Shown in pieces: positions 1 to 9,845 of a stretch of DNA of 42,233 bases; positions within the stretch are counted from its first letter, which is position 1, and each line of letters begins with the position of its first letter. Below the pieces are notes generated by a model. The model was not told the DNA's origin, did no database searches, and saw only the letters and a list, made by a program, of their open reading frames with translations. The position numbers and the translations under genes are program-made. Source of the stretch: Streptomyces sp. CT34. GTDB lineage: Bacteria; Actinomycetota; Actinomycetes; Streptomycetales; Streptomycetaceae. Where the stretch lies: positions 157,832-200,064 of the forward strand of contig NZ_KN708638.1 in assembly GCF_000805335.1 (NCBI RefSeq), in the 5' to 3' direction.

Positions 1-1
1 G

Positions 2-2623
<2,622 letters not shown>

Positions 2624-2626
2624 ACC

Positions 2627-2848
2627 ATGGCCAACCGCGTCACCAACCCCTTCGAGTCCGCCGACGGCGAGTACTTCGTGCTGGTCAACCACGAGGACCA
2701 GCACTCGCTGTGGCCGGCGTGGATCGACGTTCCACCCGGGTGGACGGTCACCTACGGTCCGGACGAGCGCCGGGCGTGCCTGGACCACGTCGAACGCGTC
2801 TGGACCGACATCACCCCGAGGAGCCGGCGTGCGGAGGACGCCGCCTGA
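2627..2848 (+). CDS. MbtH-like protein, NRPS adenylation-domain partner
   Basis: A 73-residue protein with the conserved MbtH features: NPF near the start, YFVLVN, HSLWP, PPGW and a VW in the last helix, including the three characteristic tryptophans. MbtH-like proteins bind adenylation domains and are often needed for their folding or activity. The gene starts three bases after the NRPS stop, so the two are almost certainly co-transcribed, and its stop overlaps the next ATG (TGATG). The last ~10 residues (RSRRAEDAA) lie beyond the usual conserved core. The adjacent adenylation domain is the likely partner, by inference from position. Confidence 0.95.
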   Translation: MANRVTNPFESADGEYFVLVNHEDQHSLWPAWIDVPPGWTVTYGPDERRACLDHVERVWTDITPRSRRAEDAA

Positions 2849-3178
2849 TGCGGGACGAACCGACCGTACGCGTCCGGGACCTGCGCAAGTCCTTCGCCGG
2901 CCAGCCGGCGCTGCGCGGGATCGCCCCGAACATGCGGCCGGCGGCGTGTTCGCGCTGCTCGGCCCGAACGGCGCCGGCAAGACGACGACCGTGCGCATCC
3001 TGACCACGCTGCTGCGCCCGGACTCCGGCACAGTCACCGTCGCCGGGCACGACGTGGTGACCCACCCGGACCGGGTCCACGTCGACTCCGGGCAGATCGC
3101 GCCGGCCGACGCGGTCAGCCAGCTGAACCTGCGGGCCGTGCGCGTGCTCGACCTCGGGCTGCGCCGCACGACACAGCG
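2848..3178 (+). pseudogene. DrrA-type ABC exporter ATPase, frameshifted and truncated
   Basis: The start codon overlaps the mbtH-like stop. The first ~32 codons ([19 protein letters not shown]) are an ABC ATPase N-terminus. Near 2937-2944 the frame shifts, apparently by loss of one G, and the next frame continues with [20 protein letters not shown] (Walker A) and [17 protein letters not shown]. Homology fades after HPDRVH at about 3080, and no signature motif or Walker B follows, so the protein cannot work. DrrA-type ATPases pair with DrrB permeases to export peptides or antibiotics. Its place after the NRPS and MbtH genes fits a former product exporter. Family assignment is good; the exact 3' limit is uncertain. 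Confidence 0.8.
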
Positions 3179-3255
3179 GTGGCGACCGCCCTGCGCGACA
3201 TCTTCGGCAACGCGACACCGCCCGGCCTGCCGCAACCCGACGGCTGGCCGGCCCA
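3178..3255 (+). pseudogene. Possible DrrB-type ABC permease fragment
   Basis: About 25 codons read [20 protein letters not shown] and then WPAQHA. This resembles the loop near the C-terminus of DrrB/ABC-2 permeases (TALRDLFGNP...SWP). It lies directly after the broken DrrA-type ATPase, where the permease gene would be expected, and runs into an IS110 transposase remnant. A deletion removing the end of the ATPase and most of the permease would explain the layout. The identification rests on one short motif and its position. Confidence 0.4.
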
Positions 3256-3274
3256 ACACGCCCCGGCCGAGGGC

Positions 3275-3904
3275 CGGCGGGTACAGCAGGTATGGAATGT
3301 CACCTCGGCCACCAACGCGATCCTGGAACTCGGCGACAAGCTGACCTGTCAGGGCGTTCAGCGGGTGGTCATGGAAGCGACAGGTCCCTACTGGCGGCCC
3401 TTCTTCTACCTCTTGCAGACGAGGGGACTGGAGTGTCGGCCGGTCAACGCGCGGTATATGAAGAACGTCCCTGGCCGACCCGAGTCCGACAAACTGGATG
3501 CAGTCCGGCTGGCCACGCCGGCCGAACACGGCATGGTCCGGGCCCCGTTCGTCCCGCCGAAGCCCGTCCGGTAGCTGCGGGACCTGACCCGCACCCGGAC
3601 CGTGTTCGTCCAGGAACGCACCCGGCACAAGCATCGGGTGGACAAGATCCTTCAGGACGCGCAGATCAAGCTTTCCAGCGTGGTCTCGGACCTCTTCGGA
3701 CTGTCGAGCCGGGCCATGCTCGACGCGCTCGTCGCCGGCGAACGCAATCCCCGGACGCTGGCCGGCCTCGCCCAGGGAGCCTGGTCAAGCAGAAGTCCGC
3801 TCTGGTCGAGGCATGGACCGGGCATCTCGATGACCATCACGGCCGCCTGCTGCGCGTGCTACTGGAGACTGTTGATCACCTCACCGCCCAACTCCGTGAG
3901 CTGA
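3275..3904 (+). pseudogene. IS110-family transposase remnant
   Basis: Recognisable IS110 segments are VVMEATGPYWRPFFYLL, VNARYMKNVPGRPESDKLDA, then after an in-frame TAG (3572-3574) LRDLTRTR, ERTRHKHRVDKILQDAQIKL, SSVVSDLFGLSSRAMLDAL and VAGERNPRTLA. The frame then shifts near 3780 and resumes with SALVEAWTGHLDDHHGRLL and LETVDHLTAQLREL. The TAG stands where relatives have a Glu codon (PVRELRD), so it is probably a nonsense mutation. The N-terminal catalytic portion and the C-terminal domain are absent. The element interrupts the exporter genes downstream of the NRPS and is dead. Confidence 0.88.
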
Positions 3905-3913
3905 CTTCGCGTC

Positions 3914-4078
3914 CATCGAGGTGTTCTGCGCCCTGGACGCGGGCAACTTCGAGCTGGACAACTTCTCCCCGCACAAGCACGCCAAGGTGCGAACTCGGGC
4001 CGCCGAGAACGATATCGAGCTGGTCTTCCTGCCAACCTGCGGCCCTTGGCTGAACTGGATCGAAGCCGGGTTCGTCGC
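3914..4078 (+). pseudogene. IS630-family transposase C-terminal remnant
   Basis: The segment VFCALDAGNFELDNFSPHKH, then AKVRTRAAENDIELVFLPTC and WLNWIEAGF, matches the end of the IS630 DDE core, where LDN carries the second Asp and WLNxIE the final Glu. The ~50 codons have no start of their own and stop at the junction with the marR gene. It abuts the IS110 remnant, so one element probably inserted into or recombined with the other. Confidence 0.8.
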
Positions 4079-4082
4079 GCCG

Positions 4083-4580
4083 TCAGCTCGAGTGCGGATC
4101 TGTCAGGCACCTGTTGTCCGGGTCGATGGACCGGACGATCCGGCGGCCGATGTCACGCAATTGCCGCGTCTGTGCTTTGGTCAGCGGATCGAACACGAGC
4201 CTGCGCACTTCCTCCACATACCCAGGGGCGGTTTCGACGATCTTGGCCCAGCCTGCATCGGTGAGTGTGGCCAGGGTGTAGCGGCCATCACTCGGGTCGG
4301 GCGTGCGGCGCACGCACCCCTTCTTCTCCAGTCGGCCGACCACCTGGGACAGGCGGGAGAGCGATCCATTGGTGAGCGCCGCCAGCTCGCTCATCCGCAG
4401 GGTGCGCTCTGGCGCCTCGGACAGGTTCGCCATGACCCCGTACTCGAAGTGGGTGACCCCGGCGTCGCGGTGCAACTGGGCATCCAGGGCGGTCGGCAGC
4501 TTGAGCAACAAGCTGGCGAGTGCGAGCCAGGTCCGCATCTCCTCATCGGTGAGCCAGCGGGGCTGCTGCGGCGTCTCCAT
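4083..4580 (-). CDS. MarR-family transcriptional regulator
   Basis: A 165-residue winged-helix regulator. The middle holds the MarR core: FEYGVMANLSEAPERTLRMS, a recognition helix around NGSLSRLSQVVGRLEKKGCV, and the wing RRTPDPSDGRYTLATLTDAG. I chose the METPQQ start (4580) because the reading from 4598 runs through the promoter repeats. MarR proteins act as dimers, usually repressing a divergent gene and often releasing on ligand or oxidant. It diverges from the DoxX-like gene across 117 bp with three TTGAAGT repeats, so it probably controls itself and that gene. The IS630 remnant ends just beyond its stop, leaving the C-terminus (DNRCLTDPHSS) possibly altered. Confidence 0.92.
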   Translation of the reverse strand: METPQQPRWLTDEEMRTWLALASLLLKLPTALDAQLHRDAGVTHFEYGVMANLSEAPERTLRMSELAALTNGSLSRLSQVVGRLEKKGCVRRTPDPSDGRYTLATLTDAGWAKIVETAPGYVEEVRRLVFDPLTKAQTRQLRDIGRRIVRSIDPDNRCLTDPHSS

Positions 4581-4594
4581 GCGAGCAGTGTAAC

Positions 4595-4675
4595 TCAATC
4601 GTTGAAGTGATCGACTCGACTTTTTAGTTGGCGATTGAAGTAGTTGGCGGCTAGCTTTGACTTAAATGTTGAAGT
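4595..4675. promoter_or_regulatory. Divergent promoter with three TTGAAGT repeats and a small palindrome
   Basis: TTGAAGT occurs at 4602-4608, 4635-4641 and 4669-4675, spaced 33 and 34 bp, close to three helical turns each, so all copies face the same side. The first overlaps the palindrome TCAATCGTTGA (4595-4605). This AT-rich gap separates the divergent marR and doxX-like genes and is the natural place for the MarR operator and both promoters. Binding is inferred. Confidence 0.55.
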
Positions 4676-4697
4676 AATGGAAGGGGTGTGGAGCCCG

Positions 4698-5072
4698 ATG
4701 AACATCGTCTTGTGGGTCATTGCGAGTGTGCTCGCGTTCGCGTTTCTCGGTGCCGGGTTGATGAAGATCGGCCAGCCGAAGGAGAAATTGGCTGCTTCCG
4801 GCATGGGTTGGGCTGACGATTTCCCGACCGGCACGATCAAGGCCATCGGCGCGCTGGAGGTCGTTGCCGCCGTTGGTCTTATCCTGCCGACTGCCCTGGG
4901 AATTGCGCCGGCGCTGGCGCCCGTGGCCGCGCTGGGCCTGGTCGGACTCATGCTGGGTGCCGCGATCACCCACGGCCGGCGCAAGGAGGCTCAGTTCGTC
5001 GTGGTGAATCTGGTGCTGCTCGCGCTGGCTGCCGTGGTCGCCTGGGGCCGGTTTGGCCCGTATCCGTCATAG
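4698..5072 (+). CDS. DoxX-family integral membrane protein
   Basis: A 124-residue hydrophobic protein with four predicted membrane helices: IVLWVIASVLAFAFLGAGLM, AIGALEVVAAVGLIL, ALAPVAALGLVGLMLGAAI and VVVNLVLLALAAVVAW. The pattern GLMKIGQPKE followed by the E in GALEVVAA is typical of DoxX/DoxD-like proteins. I chose the ATG at 4698 because GGAG lies five bases upstream and the first helix begins there; in-frame ATGs at 4644 and 4677 lie within the repeats. These proteins are often placed next to MarR regulators and linked to redox or drug stress, but their biochemistry is poorly defined. Confidence 0.88.
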   Translation: MNIVLWVIASVLAFAFLGAGLMKIGQPKEKLAASGMGWADDFPTGTIKAIGALEVVAAVGLILPTALGIAPALAPVAALGLVGLMLGAAITHGRRKEAQFVVVNLVLLALAAVVAWGRFGPYPS

Positions 5073-5412
5073 TCATCGATCCGCTCCAGGCCGCTGCCAT
5101 CGAGCTGGTGGCGTGCGCGAGACCGCCACGTGGATCACACGGGCCGCGCTGTGGCTGAGCATCCGCTGGAGGCCGTCGTTCGTCGACGGAGGGGACGTTG
5201 AAGCCCTGACCGATGCGTACGGAAGTCCACGCGCCCCGTGGCCTTGTGCGCGGTGGGGACGGTGACCTTCGCCTTGCCTTCGGGGGACAGGCGGCCCACG
5301 GCGGAGAGGATCCGGTCGGGGCCGTAGGTGTCGACGAGCTGGACGATGGCCTTGAGTTCCCGGCCGCCTTCGTCGTGCTCAACGTAGTCCTGCACGGCGG
5401 GTCTCCAACACA
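5057..5412 (-). pseudogene. UvrD/PcrA-like helicase C-terminal remnant
   Basis: Read on the minus strand across three frames, this region gives consecutive pieces of a superfamily 1 helicase C-terminus: LKAIVQLVDTYGPDRILSAV, GRLSPEGKAKVTVPTAHKAT (the V(T/S)TAHKAKG motif), then shifted LQRMLSHSAARVIHVAVSR (the YVAVTRAR motif), then shifted again HQLDGSGLERIDDY. The order and spacing match the family, so two frameshifts within ~350 bp broke a real gene. No ATPase N-terminus is present; everything upstream is lost. Such UvrD-like proteins are common on mobile or defence-rich actinobacterial islands. Confidence 0.75.
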
Positions 5413-5683
5413 CACCCGCAGGGCGCTTACCGCAGACCTCCCTGGCTACAGGGGAGTTGACAAAGTATAGGAATACAGCCGATCGGCTTCCACGAATCCT
5501 GACGGCTCGTAGAGAGCGTTCGCTGCGGTTCGATCCCTCTCGTCTCCGGGTGGGGCGTCGTCGCCCACGTAGAGGATCCCCTCTGTGGCGCCGAGCGCCC
5601 TTCAATGGCCACAGGACGGCCCATCGGACAATGGCTGTCCACTGCCACCGCCCGGACGCCCTGTCGCCGGAGCGGGACAACGC

Positions 5684-5773
5684 ACCGGACGCGCCAGGCA
5701 GTCCCGACGGCTGGTGAGCGGGCTCAACCAACTCGGTTACCAAGTCACTCTCCCGACCGCCGAAGCTGCCTGA
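5684..5773 (+). pseudogene. Possible transposase C-terminal tail
   Basis: The last 30 codons of an open frame read RQSRRLVSGLNQLGYQVTLP and then TAEAA. Tails of the form RLxxxLxxLGYxVTLxP are common at the ends of several actinobacterial transposases, but I cannot name the family. The DNA upstream shows no coherent coding in any frame, so this would be an isolated scrap. Confidence 0.35.
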
Positions 5774-6209
5774 GCTGCGGGAACGGAAGGCGGGACGGGG
5801 ATTCATATGAGGACGGCGGTGAAGGTGGTAGTGGCGCGCATGAGGGCACGGGGTACGTGGCGCCGTCGAAGCGGACACGCTCCACCTCTGCCTAGAGCGC
5901 CGCTGGTCCGAGGTCCTCGGCGACAGCACGAGCGCACCCGTCACACAGCGGACCGAGGACTGCCCCACGCCGATCACTCAAGGGACGGGAGCCACAGGTG
6001 ACCTGCGTCGGCATGCGCCGATTTCGTACATCACACCCGAGACGGTGTCTGGGGTGGGCGTACGGCTCCAGTGACTGGTACGGAGGGCGCCTGGAGCGTG
6101 CCGACGGGATCGGCATGGACGTGCTCGTCCTCGCCTCGCGCATCAGCGCACTGCGCGATCTGCGTTCGGCGGGGAAAGAGGTGCCGTGGGCGCGGCCGAC
6201 AGTGATCAG
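5774..6209. other. Region with no recognisable gene
   Basis: Open frames here (for example 5807-6001 and 5998-6291 on the plus strand) give Arg/Pro-rich translations without recognisable motifs or convincing ribosome binding sites. I see no coding function. It lies between decayed genes and the promoter of the hydrolase at 6323. Confidence 0.5.
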
Positions 6210-6229
6210 CAGGACGTTTAAATGTCCTG
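6210..6229. promoter_or_regulatory. 20-bp palindrome upstream of the hydrolase gene
   Basis: CAGGAC and GTCCTG arms surround the AT-rich centre GTTTAAAT; only one base pair of the palindrome fails to match. It lies about 94 bp before the ATG at 6323 and is a plausible operator, regulator unknown. Confidence 0.45.
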
Positions 6230-6322
6230 TTTGCGCACCTTGTAGTCGCGGTAAATGTCACGAGAAATGCGCGCGCAGAGGAGACGCGTGACGCACCGTA
6301 CACGGAGCTCACGAGGGGCGAC

Positions 6323-6949
6323 ATGGCAGGCGAGACACCTATCCGCAGCGATGACCACTTGCTGACCCCGGACAACGCAGCGGTCGTCGTGATCGACTAC
6401 CAGCCCGAGCAGATCGGCACGGTCGCTTCTACCGGTCGCGACGAAATGATGCTCAACGCGACAGCCGTCGCCCGCACTGCCACGGCATATCAGCTCCCCC
6501 TGGTCCTGACCACCGCAGCAGTCAAGCTCGGCGCCAACACCGGCACCATCCAGGAACTCCGCGACACACTGCCGACGATCGATGAGATCGACCGGACGAC
6601 ATTGAACGCCTGGGAAGACCCGGAGTTTCGCTCCGCCGTCGAAGCAACGGGCCGCAAGAAGATCATCATGATGGGGCTATGGACCGAGGTCTGCGTCGCC
6701 TTCCCCGCCCTCGACATGCTCCGCACGGGATACGACGTCTATCCGGTCGCCGACGCCATCGGCGGCGTCAGCCGCGACGCGCATGAGCGGGCGATGCAGC
6801 GGATGATCCAGGCGGGGGCCCAACCCGTCACTGCGATCTCGATGGTCGCAGAGCTGCAGCGCGACTGGGGCCGGGCTGGTGCTGACAACCTGCGCAGCAT
6901 TCTTCGATGGTACTTCCCCCGTCTTCAGGAAATCCGCGCCGGCGCGTAA
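6323..6949 (+). CDS. YcaC-like isochorismatase-superfamily (cysteine hydrolase) protein
   Basis: A 208-residue protein of the isochorismatase-like cysteine hydrolase fold. VVVIDYQPEQ carries the acid residue and WTEVCVAFPALDMLR the nucleophilic Cys, with NAWEDPEF and ELQRDW as YcaC-subgroup signatures. The usual catalytic Lys, in the segment before DRTTLNAW, appears to be Arg (ELRDTLP), as seems common in this subgroup. GAGGGG precedes the ATG at a good distance. Substrates of YcaC-like proteins are mostly unknown; reported relatives act on small amides or similar compounds. No pathway partner sits beside it, since the next gene is broken. Confidence 0.9.
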   Translation: MAGETPIRSDDHLLTPDNAAVVVIDYQPEQIGTVASTGRDEMMLNATAVARTATAYQLPLVLTTAAVKLGANTGTIQELRDTLPTIDEIDRTTLNAWEDPEFRSAVEATGRKKIIMMGLWTEVCVAFPALDMLRTGYDVYPVADAIGGVSRDAHERAMQRMIQAGAQPVTAISMVAELQRDWGRAGADNLRSILRWYFPRLQEIRAGA

Positions 6950-7221
6950 GACCGGCAATCGAGACCAGCCGAGCGGACAGCCACGATCTATGCCGCCGTG
7001 GATCCTGTTGTTGGAGCAACTGCACTGATCAGGTCGACCATGGTCAGAGCGCGGCCCGGGCAGCGACCAGGACGACCTGGTGGAAGTCAGTGCGGTGGCT
7101 CAGCACGCCTGCAGGAAACACCAGTCTGCCGGTCATCCAGGCCCAGAGCTGTGGGGTGAGTCTGGAATTCGTGCTCGGCGGGCACTCTTCGACACCGCAT
7201 ACGGAACGAATCAGACACGTC

Positions 7222-7589
7222 ATGAGCAACAAGGAACTGGCCCTGCAGGCTGTCGGCGAACTGTTCGGACAGAAGGACCCCTCCGCGGTGGACCGCTGGG
7301 TCACCGCCGACTACCGACAGCACAGCACGCTGGTCACCGAGGGCCCCGAGCCGCTGCGTGACCTGGCGGGCCGGGGACAAGCGGGCCGAGCAGGCAAGAA
7401 CCTCCTCTACACGACCGTGCACAGGGTTGTCGCCGAGGGTGATTTCGTCCTGCTCCGGTCCGAGGCCAAGTGCGGTGTCCCGGTCGCCTACTGGGGCCTC
7501 TTCCGTGTCGCGACGGCAAGGTCGTCGAGCACTGGGACGTCATCGCTCCCATCCCCACCGAACTTCCGTACAATAACGGCGCGTTCTGA
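7222..7589 (+). pseudogene. SnoaL-like (NTF2-fold) protein with a 1-bp frameshift
   Basis: The frame opens with MSNKELALQAVGELFGQKDP, then VDRWVTADYRQHSTLVTEGP and VHRVVAEGDFVLLRSE, typical of small SnoaL-like NTF2-fold proteins. At about 7507-7511 the frame changes; the next frame continues GKVVEHWDVIAPIPTEL and ends PYNNGAF, the normal tail (GKIVEHWDV...). One lost C (GTCCGCGAC to GTCGCGAC) accounts for it. Restoring it gives 122 residues, the usual family length. Members include polyketide cyclases and many uncharacterised proteins. Either a young pseudogene or a sequencing error. Confidence 0.8.
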
Positions 7590-7637
7590 CCATTCCCCTA
7601 CACGCGCGGCAACGAACCAACCGACAGAGCAGGGCAC

Positions 7638-7697
7638 ATGAGCGAGCTCATATACGCCGGCAAGACCTTCAAGTTCCAACGCACGCGGTGGCAGTAG
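7638..7697 (+). pseudogene. Truncated 5' end of an unknown gene cut by an IS5 element
   Basis: An ATG after CAGGGCAC opens a 19-codon frame, MSELIYAGKTFKFQRTRWQ, which ends at TAG just inside IS5-type sequence. It reads like the start of a normal protein whose remainder was replaced by the IS remnant on the opposite strand. The family is not recognised. Confidence 0.4.
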
Positions 7698-7891
7698 CCC
7701 TCCGGCCGCCCGCCCCGCCCCTGAAGCCACGCCGGCACCGACAGCGACGGCCGGATGACCTGCCACTCCGCCTCCGTCAGGTCCGAGCCGTAACACCGCA
7801 CGCGGTCGGGCCCGTCCGCCGCGTTGCCGAACCTGTGCGCGAGACAGTCACACGACGGGGACGGCGAGTTGGACTCCACACATGCCAGCAC
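7686..7891 (-). pseudogene. IS5-family transposase N-terminal remnant
   Basis: From a GTG at 7891 the minus strand reads VLACVESNSPSPSCDCLAHR, then FGNAADGPDRVR, SDLTEAEWQVIRPSL and WLQGRGGRPEGYCHR, a familiar N-terminus of Streptomyces IS5-group transposases. Homology stops abruptly at GYCHR (~7686), where the short gene start on the other strand begins. The catalytic DDE domain is missing. An inverted repeat at 7902-7971 lies just upstream. Confidence 0.8.
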
Positions 7892-7901
7892 GAAAGATCT
7901 G

Positions 7902-7971
7902 TGACAACAGGGCCTCTTGGTGCTGCTCGGTTCGGATCGCAACCCCGAGCCACCAAGAGGCCCTGCTGTCA
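7902..7971. repeat. Long inverted repeat upstream of the IS5 remnant
   Basis: Arms at 7902-7930 and 7945-7971 both contain CAGGGCCTCTTGGTG or its complement and pair over about 25 positions around a 14-nt loop. Transcribed, this would form a strong hairpin. It may be part of the IS5 element (end or transcriptional insulator) or a free hairpin element. Confidence 0.6.
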
Positions 7972-8133
7972 TGCCCCGATCGCCACCAGATCACACGAAG
8001 GGGAACCCGTTCGACTAGTCAAGCCCATCGAGCGGTGAGCCGATGGCTTCTCAGAAGTCGACTACTTCCGGCGTCGAAGGTGCTCACCTGCTGGCGGCCA
8101 CAGCACCGGGTCTCTCCGACCCGGCAAGTCCCA

Positions 8134-8751
8134 TTAGGCGGCGAGGCCGCTTGTGATCGCGGAGGCGATCTCGACTACGCGCTTGGCCTGGTGGCGGGCA
8201 GCGTTGCGGGTCTGCTCGCCGATGGCGTTGTTGCCCTGGGCATCGACATGGGACGTGCCGTACGGGTTGCCGTCGGCGAACTTCACTGCGTCGGTGTAGC
8301 CGGGAGAGGCGATCAGGCCGCCGAAGTGGTGGATGGAGTTGTACAGCGCCAGCAGTGTGGACTCCTGGCCGCCATGCGTGGTGGCCGTGGTGACGAATCC
8401 GCTGTAGACCTTGTTGGCCAACTTGCCCTGGGTCCACAGACCGCCGAGGGTGTCGATGAACTGCTTCAGTTGGGAGGAGACGTTCCCGAAGCGGGTGGGG
8501 GTGCCGAAGATCACCGCGTCGGCCCACTCGACGTCGGCGGGCGTCGCCTCTGGAATGCCAGCGCTGGCGGCGGCGTGCGTGGCCCAGGCTTCGTTGGAGG
8601 CGATGGCGGCCTCCGGCGCGAGTTCGGCCACCTTGAGCAGGCGCACGTCGGCGCCGGCCGACGCGGCGGCGCCGGAGATTTCCTTGGCGATCTCGGCACT
8701 GAAACCGGTCGAAGAGTAGTAGATGATGGCAAGCTTGACGGGAGTGTGCAT
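8134..8751 (-). CDS. wrbA: WrbA-type NAD(P)H:quinone oxidoreductase (flavodoxin-like)
   Basis: A 205-residue flavodoxin-fold protein. The FMN phosphate loop is IIYYSSTGFSAEIAKEI at the N-terminus, followed by the WrbA signatures FGTPTRFGNVSSQLKQFID and THGGQESTLLALYNSIHHFG, and GNPYGTSHV near the end. The length is normal for WrbA. I took MHTPVK (8751) as start: GGAG lies ~12 bases upstream, and it matches where relatives begin, while the reading from 8808 adds a non-homologous leader. WrbA reduces quinones by two electrons using FMN and NAD(P)H and protects against redox cycling in the cytoplasm. It stands alone, with no obvious regulator beside it. Confidence 0.93.
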   Translation of the reverse strand: MHTPVKLAIIYYSSTGFSAEIAKEISGAAASAGADVRLLKVAELAPEAAIASNEAWATHAAASAGIPEATPADVEWADAVIFGTPTRFGNVSSQLKQFIDTLGGLWTQGKLANKVYSGFVTTATTHGGQESTLLALYNSIHHFGGLIASPGYTDAVKFADGNPYGTSHVDAQGNNAIGEQTRNAARHQAKRVVEIASAITSGLAA

Positions 8752-9104
8752 GGTTTCGGTCTCCGTTTCCTTGGCGCCTGTGGTGTGATTGCGGCCAAAA
8801 ATTCGCATGCGAAATCTTCTCTAGGTTTCTCGTATGGGTATCCCTATCTGCGGCGATGGCAGAGGCACCTTCGGGGCAGATGAAGGGTGATCGGTTGCTT
8901 CAGGGGTGACATTGCCGCCGCAAGGAGAGGCGTGCTCGAGCCCAATATCCTGGTGGTCGAACTGCCAGGGATGGTCGGAAGACTCTGAGGCCGGAAATAC
9001 CGGGCGAGAACACGATCTATTTTGTTCACCGGCATCAATTCCCCAGGGGGAGCTGGCAGATATGACGGCCCCATGAGACCGGCTTCGCCTTCCGAAGTGT
9101 GTAA
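8752..9104. other. Intergenic region upstream of wrbA
   Basis: The wrbA promoter should lie at the left end. I see no coding sequence of substance. A plus-strand GTG at 8931 with a good AAGGAGAGG ahead opens only 18 codons and is not called. A strong hairpin follows at 9105. Confidence 0.45.
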
Positions 9105-9138
9105 GTGTCGGTCCTGCCCGTGGAGGCAGGACCGACAC
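9105..9138. terminator. Strong 14-bp hairpin terminator
   Basis: GTGTCGGTCCTGCC (9105-9118) pairs perfectly with 9125-9138 around a 6-nt loop. It sits ~24 bp beyond the ancestral stop (9162-9164) of the secreted-protein gene on the minus strand, so it is most likely that gene's terminator. Confidence 0.8.
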
Positions 9139-9235
9139 CCGAAGGGGGCTGCCCTTAAGACTCAGTAGCGGGAATGCTCGCAGGAGTGAACGAAGTGCTC
9201 ATGAATGCCGCTACGCCAGTCGCTCTCGAAGTGGC

Positions 9236-9368
9236 GATGACCGAGGTCACCGGTGATGCGCGGACAGTGGCGGCAGCTCCCCGGCCCAGGGGTCGACCCA
9301 GTGATGACCGAGGTCACCGTGATGCGCGGGCGGCGTCAGCTGCCCCTCGGCCCAGGAGTCGATCGTCA
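9236..9368. repeat. 66-bp tandem duplication inside a coding region
   Basis: Two diverged copies begin at GATGACCGAGGTCACC, at 9236 and at 9303. The unit is 66 bp (22 codons); the copy at 9236 carries one extra base (ACCGGTG against ACCGTG). In the minus-strand protein the copies read around DSWAEGQLTPPAHHGDLGHH and DPWAGELPPLSAHH. Confidence 0.75.
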
Positions 9369-9699
9369 CCGGACGTCCCCCGAACATCGACCGACGGCCC
9401 TCGCCCCGGCCGTCGAAGCGGTGGTGGTGCTCGCCGCTGTGGCCGTAGATGTGGGACCGGTTGCCGTATCCGTCGTGATAGCGGATACCGATCGACGATT
9501 CCTGCCAATTCTCGCCATGGTCGTAGCGCCCGCCGTGGAAGCTGGCGGCCGTCGCGGACTCGACCAGAGTGCCCCGGGCGGGAGCGTGCCCATTGGCCGA
9601 AGGGGTGGCCGCCATCGCGGAACTGGGGGCAAGGAGCGCCCCTCCCGCGACCGCCACGGAAGCACTTGCGATCGCGATACGACGCACAAGCTTGTTCAC
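9247..9699 (-). CDS. Small secreted protein, C-terminus truncated by duplication and 1-bp shift
   Basis: GTG at 9699 follows AAGGAGG closely. The first ~31 residues (NKLVRRIAIASASVAVAGGA, then LLAPSSAMAA) are a Sec signal peptide ending AMA-A. The mature part is rich in His, Gly and Tyr (RYHDGYGNRSHIYGHSGEHH) with no family I recognise. The frame now stops at 9247, inside the second copy of a 66-bp duplication. Removing one extra base there extends the frame to 9162 with GDLGHRHFESDWRSGIHEHF and VHSCEHSRY, giving 178 residues and ending just before the hairpin at 9105. The protein is therefore probably a recently shortened form. Function unknown. Confidence 0.8.
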   Translation of the reverse strand: MNKLVRRIAIASASVAVAGGALLAPSSAMAATPSANGHAPARGTLVESATAASFHGGRYDHGENWQESSIGIRYHDGYGNRSHIYGHSGEHHHRFDGRGEGRRSMFGGRPVTIDSWAEGQLTPPAHHGDLGHHWVDPWAGELPPLSAHHR

Positions 9700-9845
9700 T
9701 GTCTTTCCTCCTTTTAACTGTTCCACCTTCCGGTGGCTTGGTGGTCCTGCCGATGTTTTCGACGTTGTTGAAGCTACACATCCCGAGTTGGTTGAACAAT
9801 AAACTAGCTGGTGGGAAACGTCACAAAGCAGCCGGGAATAGGTGC

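Noticed and set aside
5531..5554. GCGGTTCGATCCCTCTCG, resembling a tRNA T-arm and possible attachment site
   Set aside because: The stem bases do not pair, no D-arm or anticodon arm lies upstream, and no integrase gene or repeat copy is seen.
7882..8883. 333-codon plus-strand frame opposite wrbA
   Set aside because: The antisense wrbA frame has a full set of family motifs; this frame is its shadow.
8931..8987. 18-codon frame VLEPNILVVELPGMVGRL after AAGGAGAGG
   Set aside because: A good ribosome site, but the peptide is short, unrecognised and has no supporting context; chance cannot be excluded.
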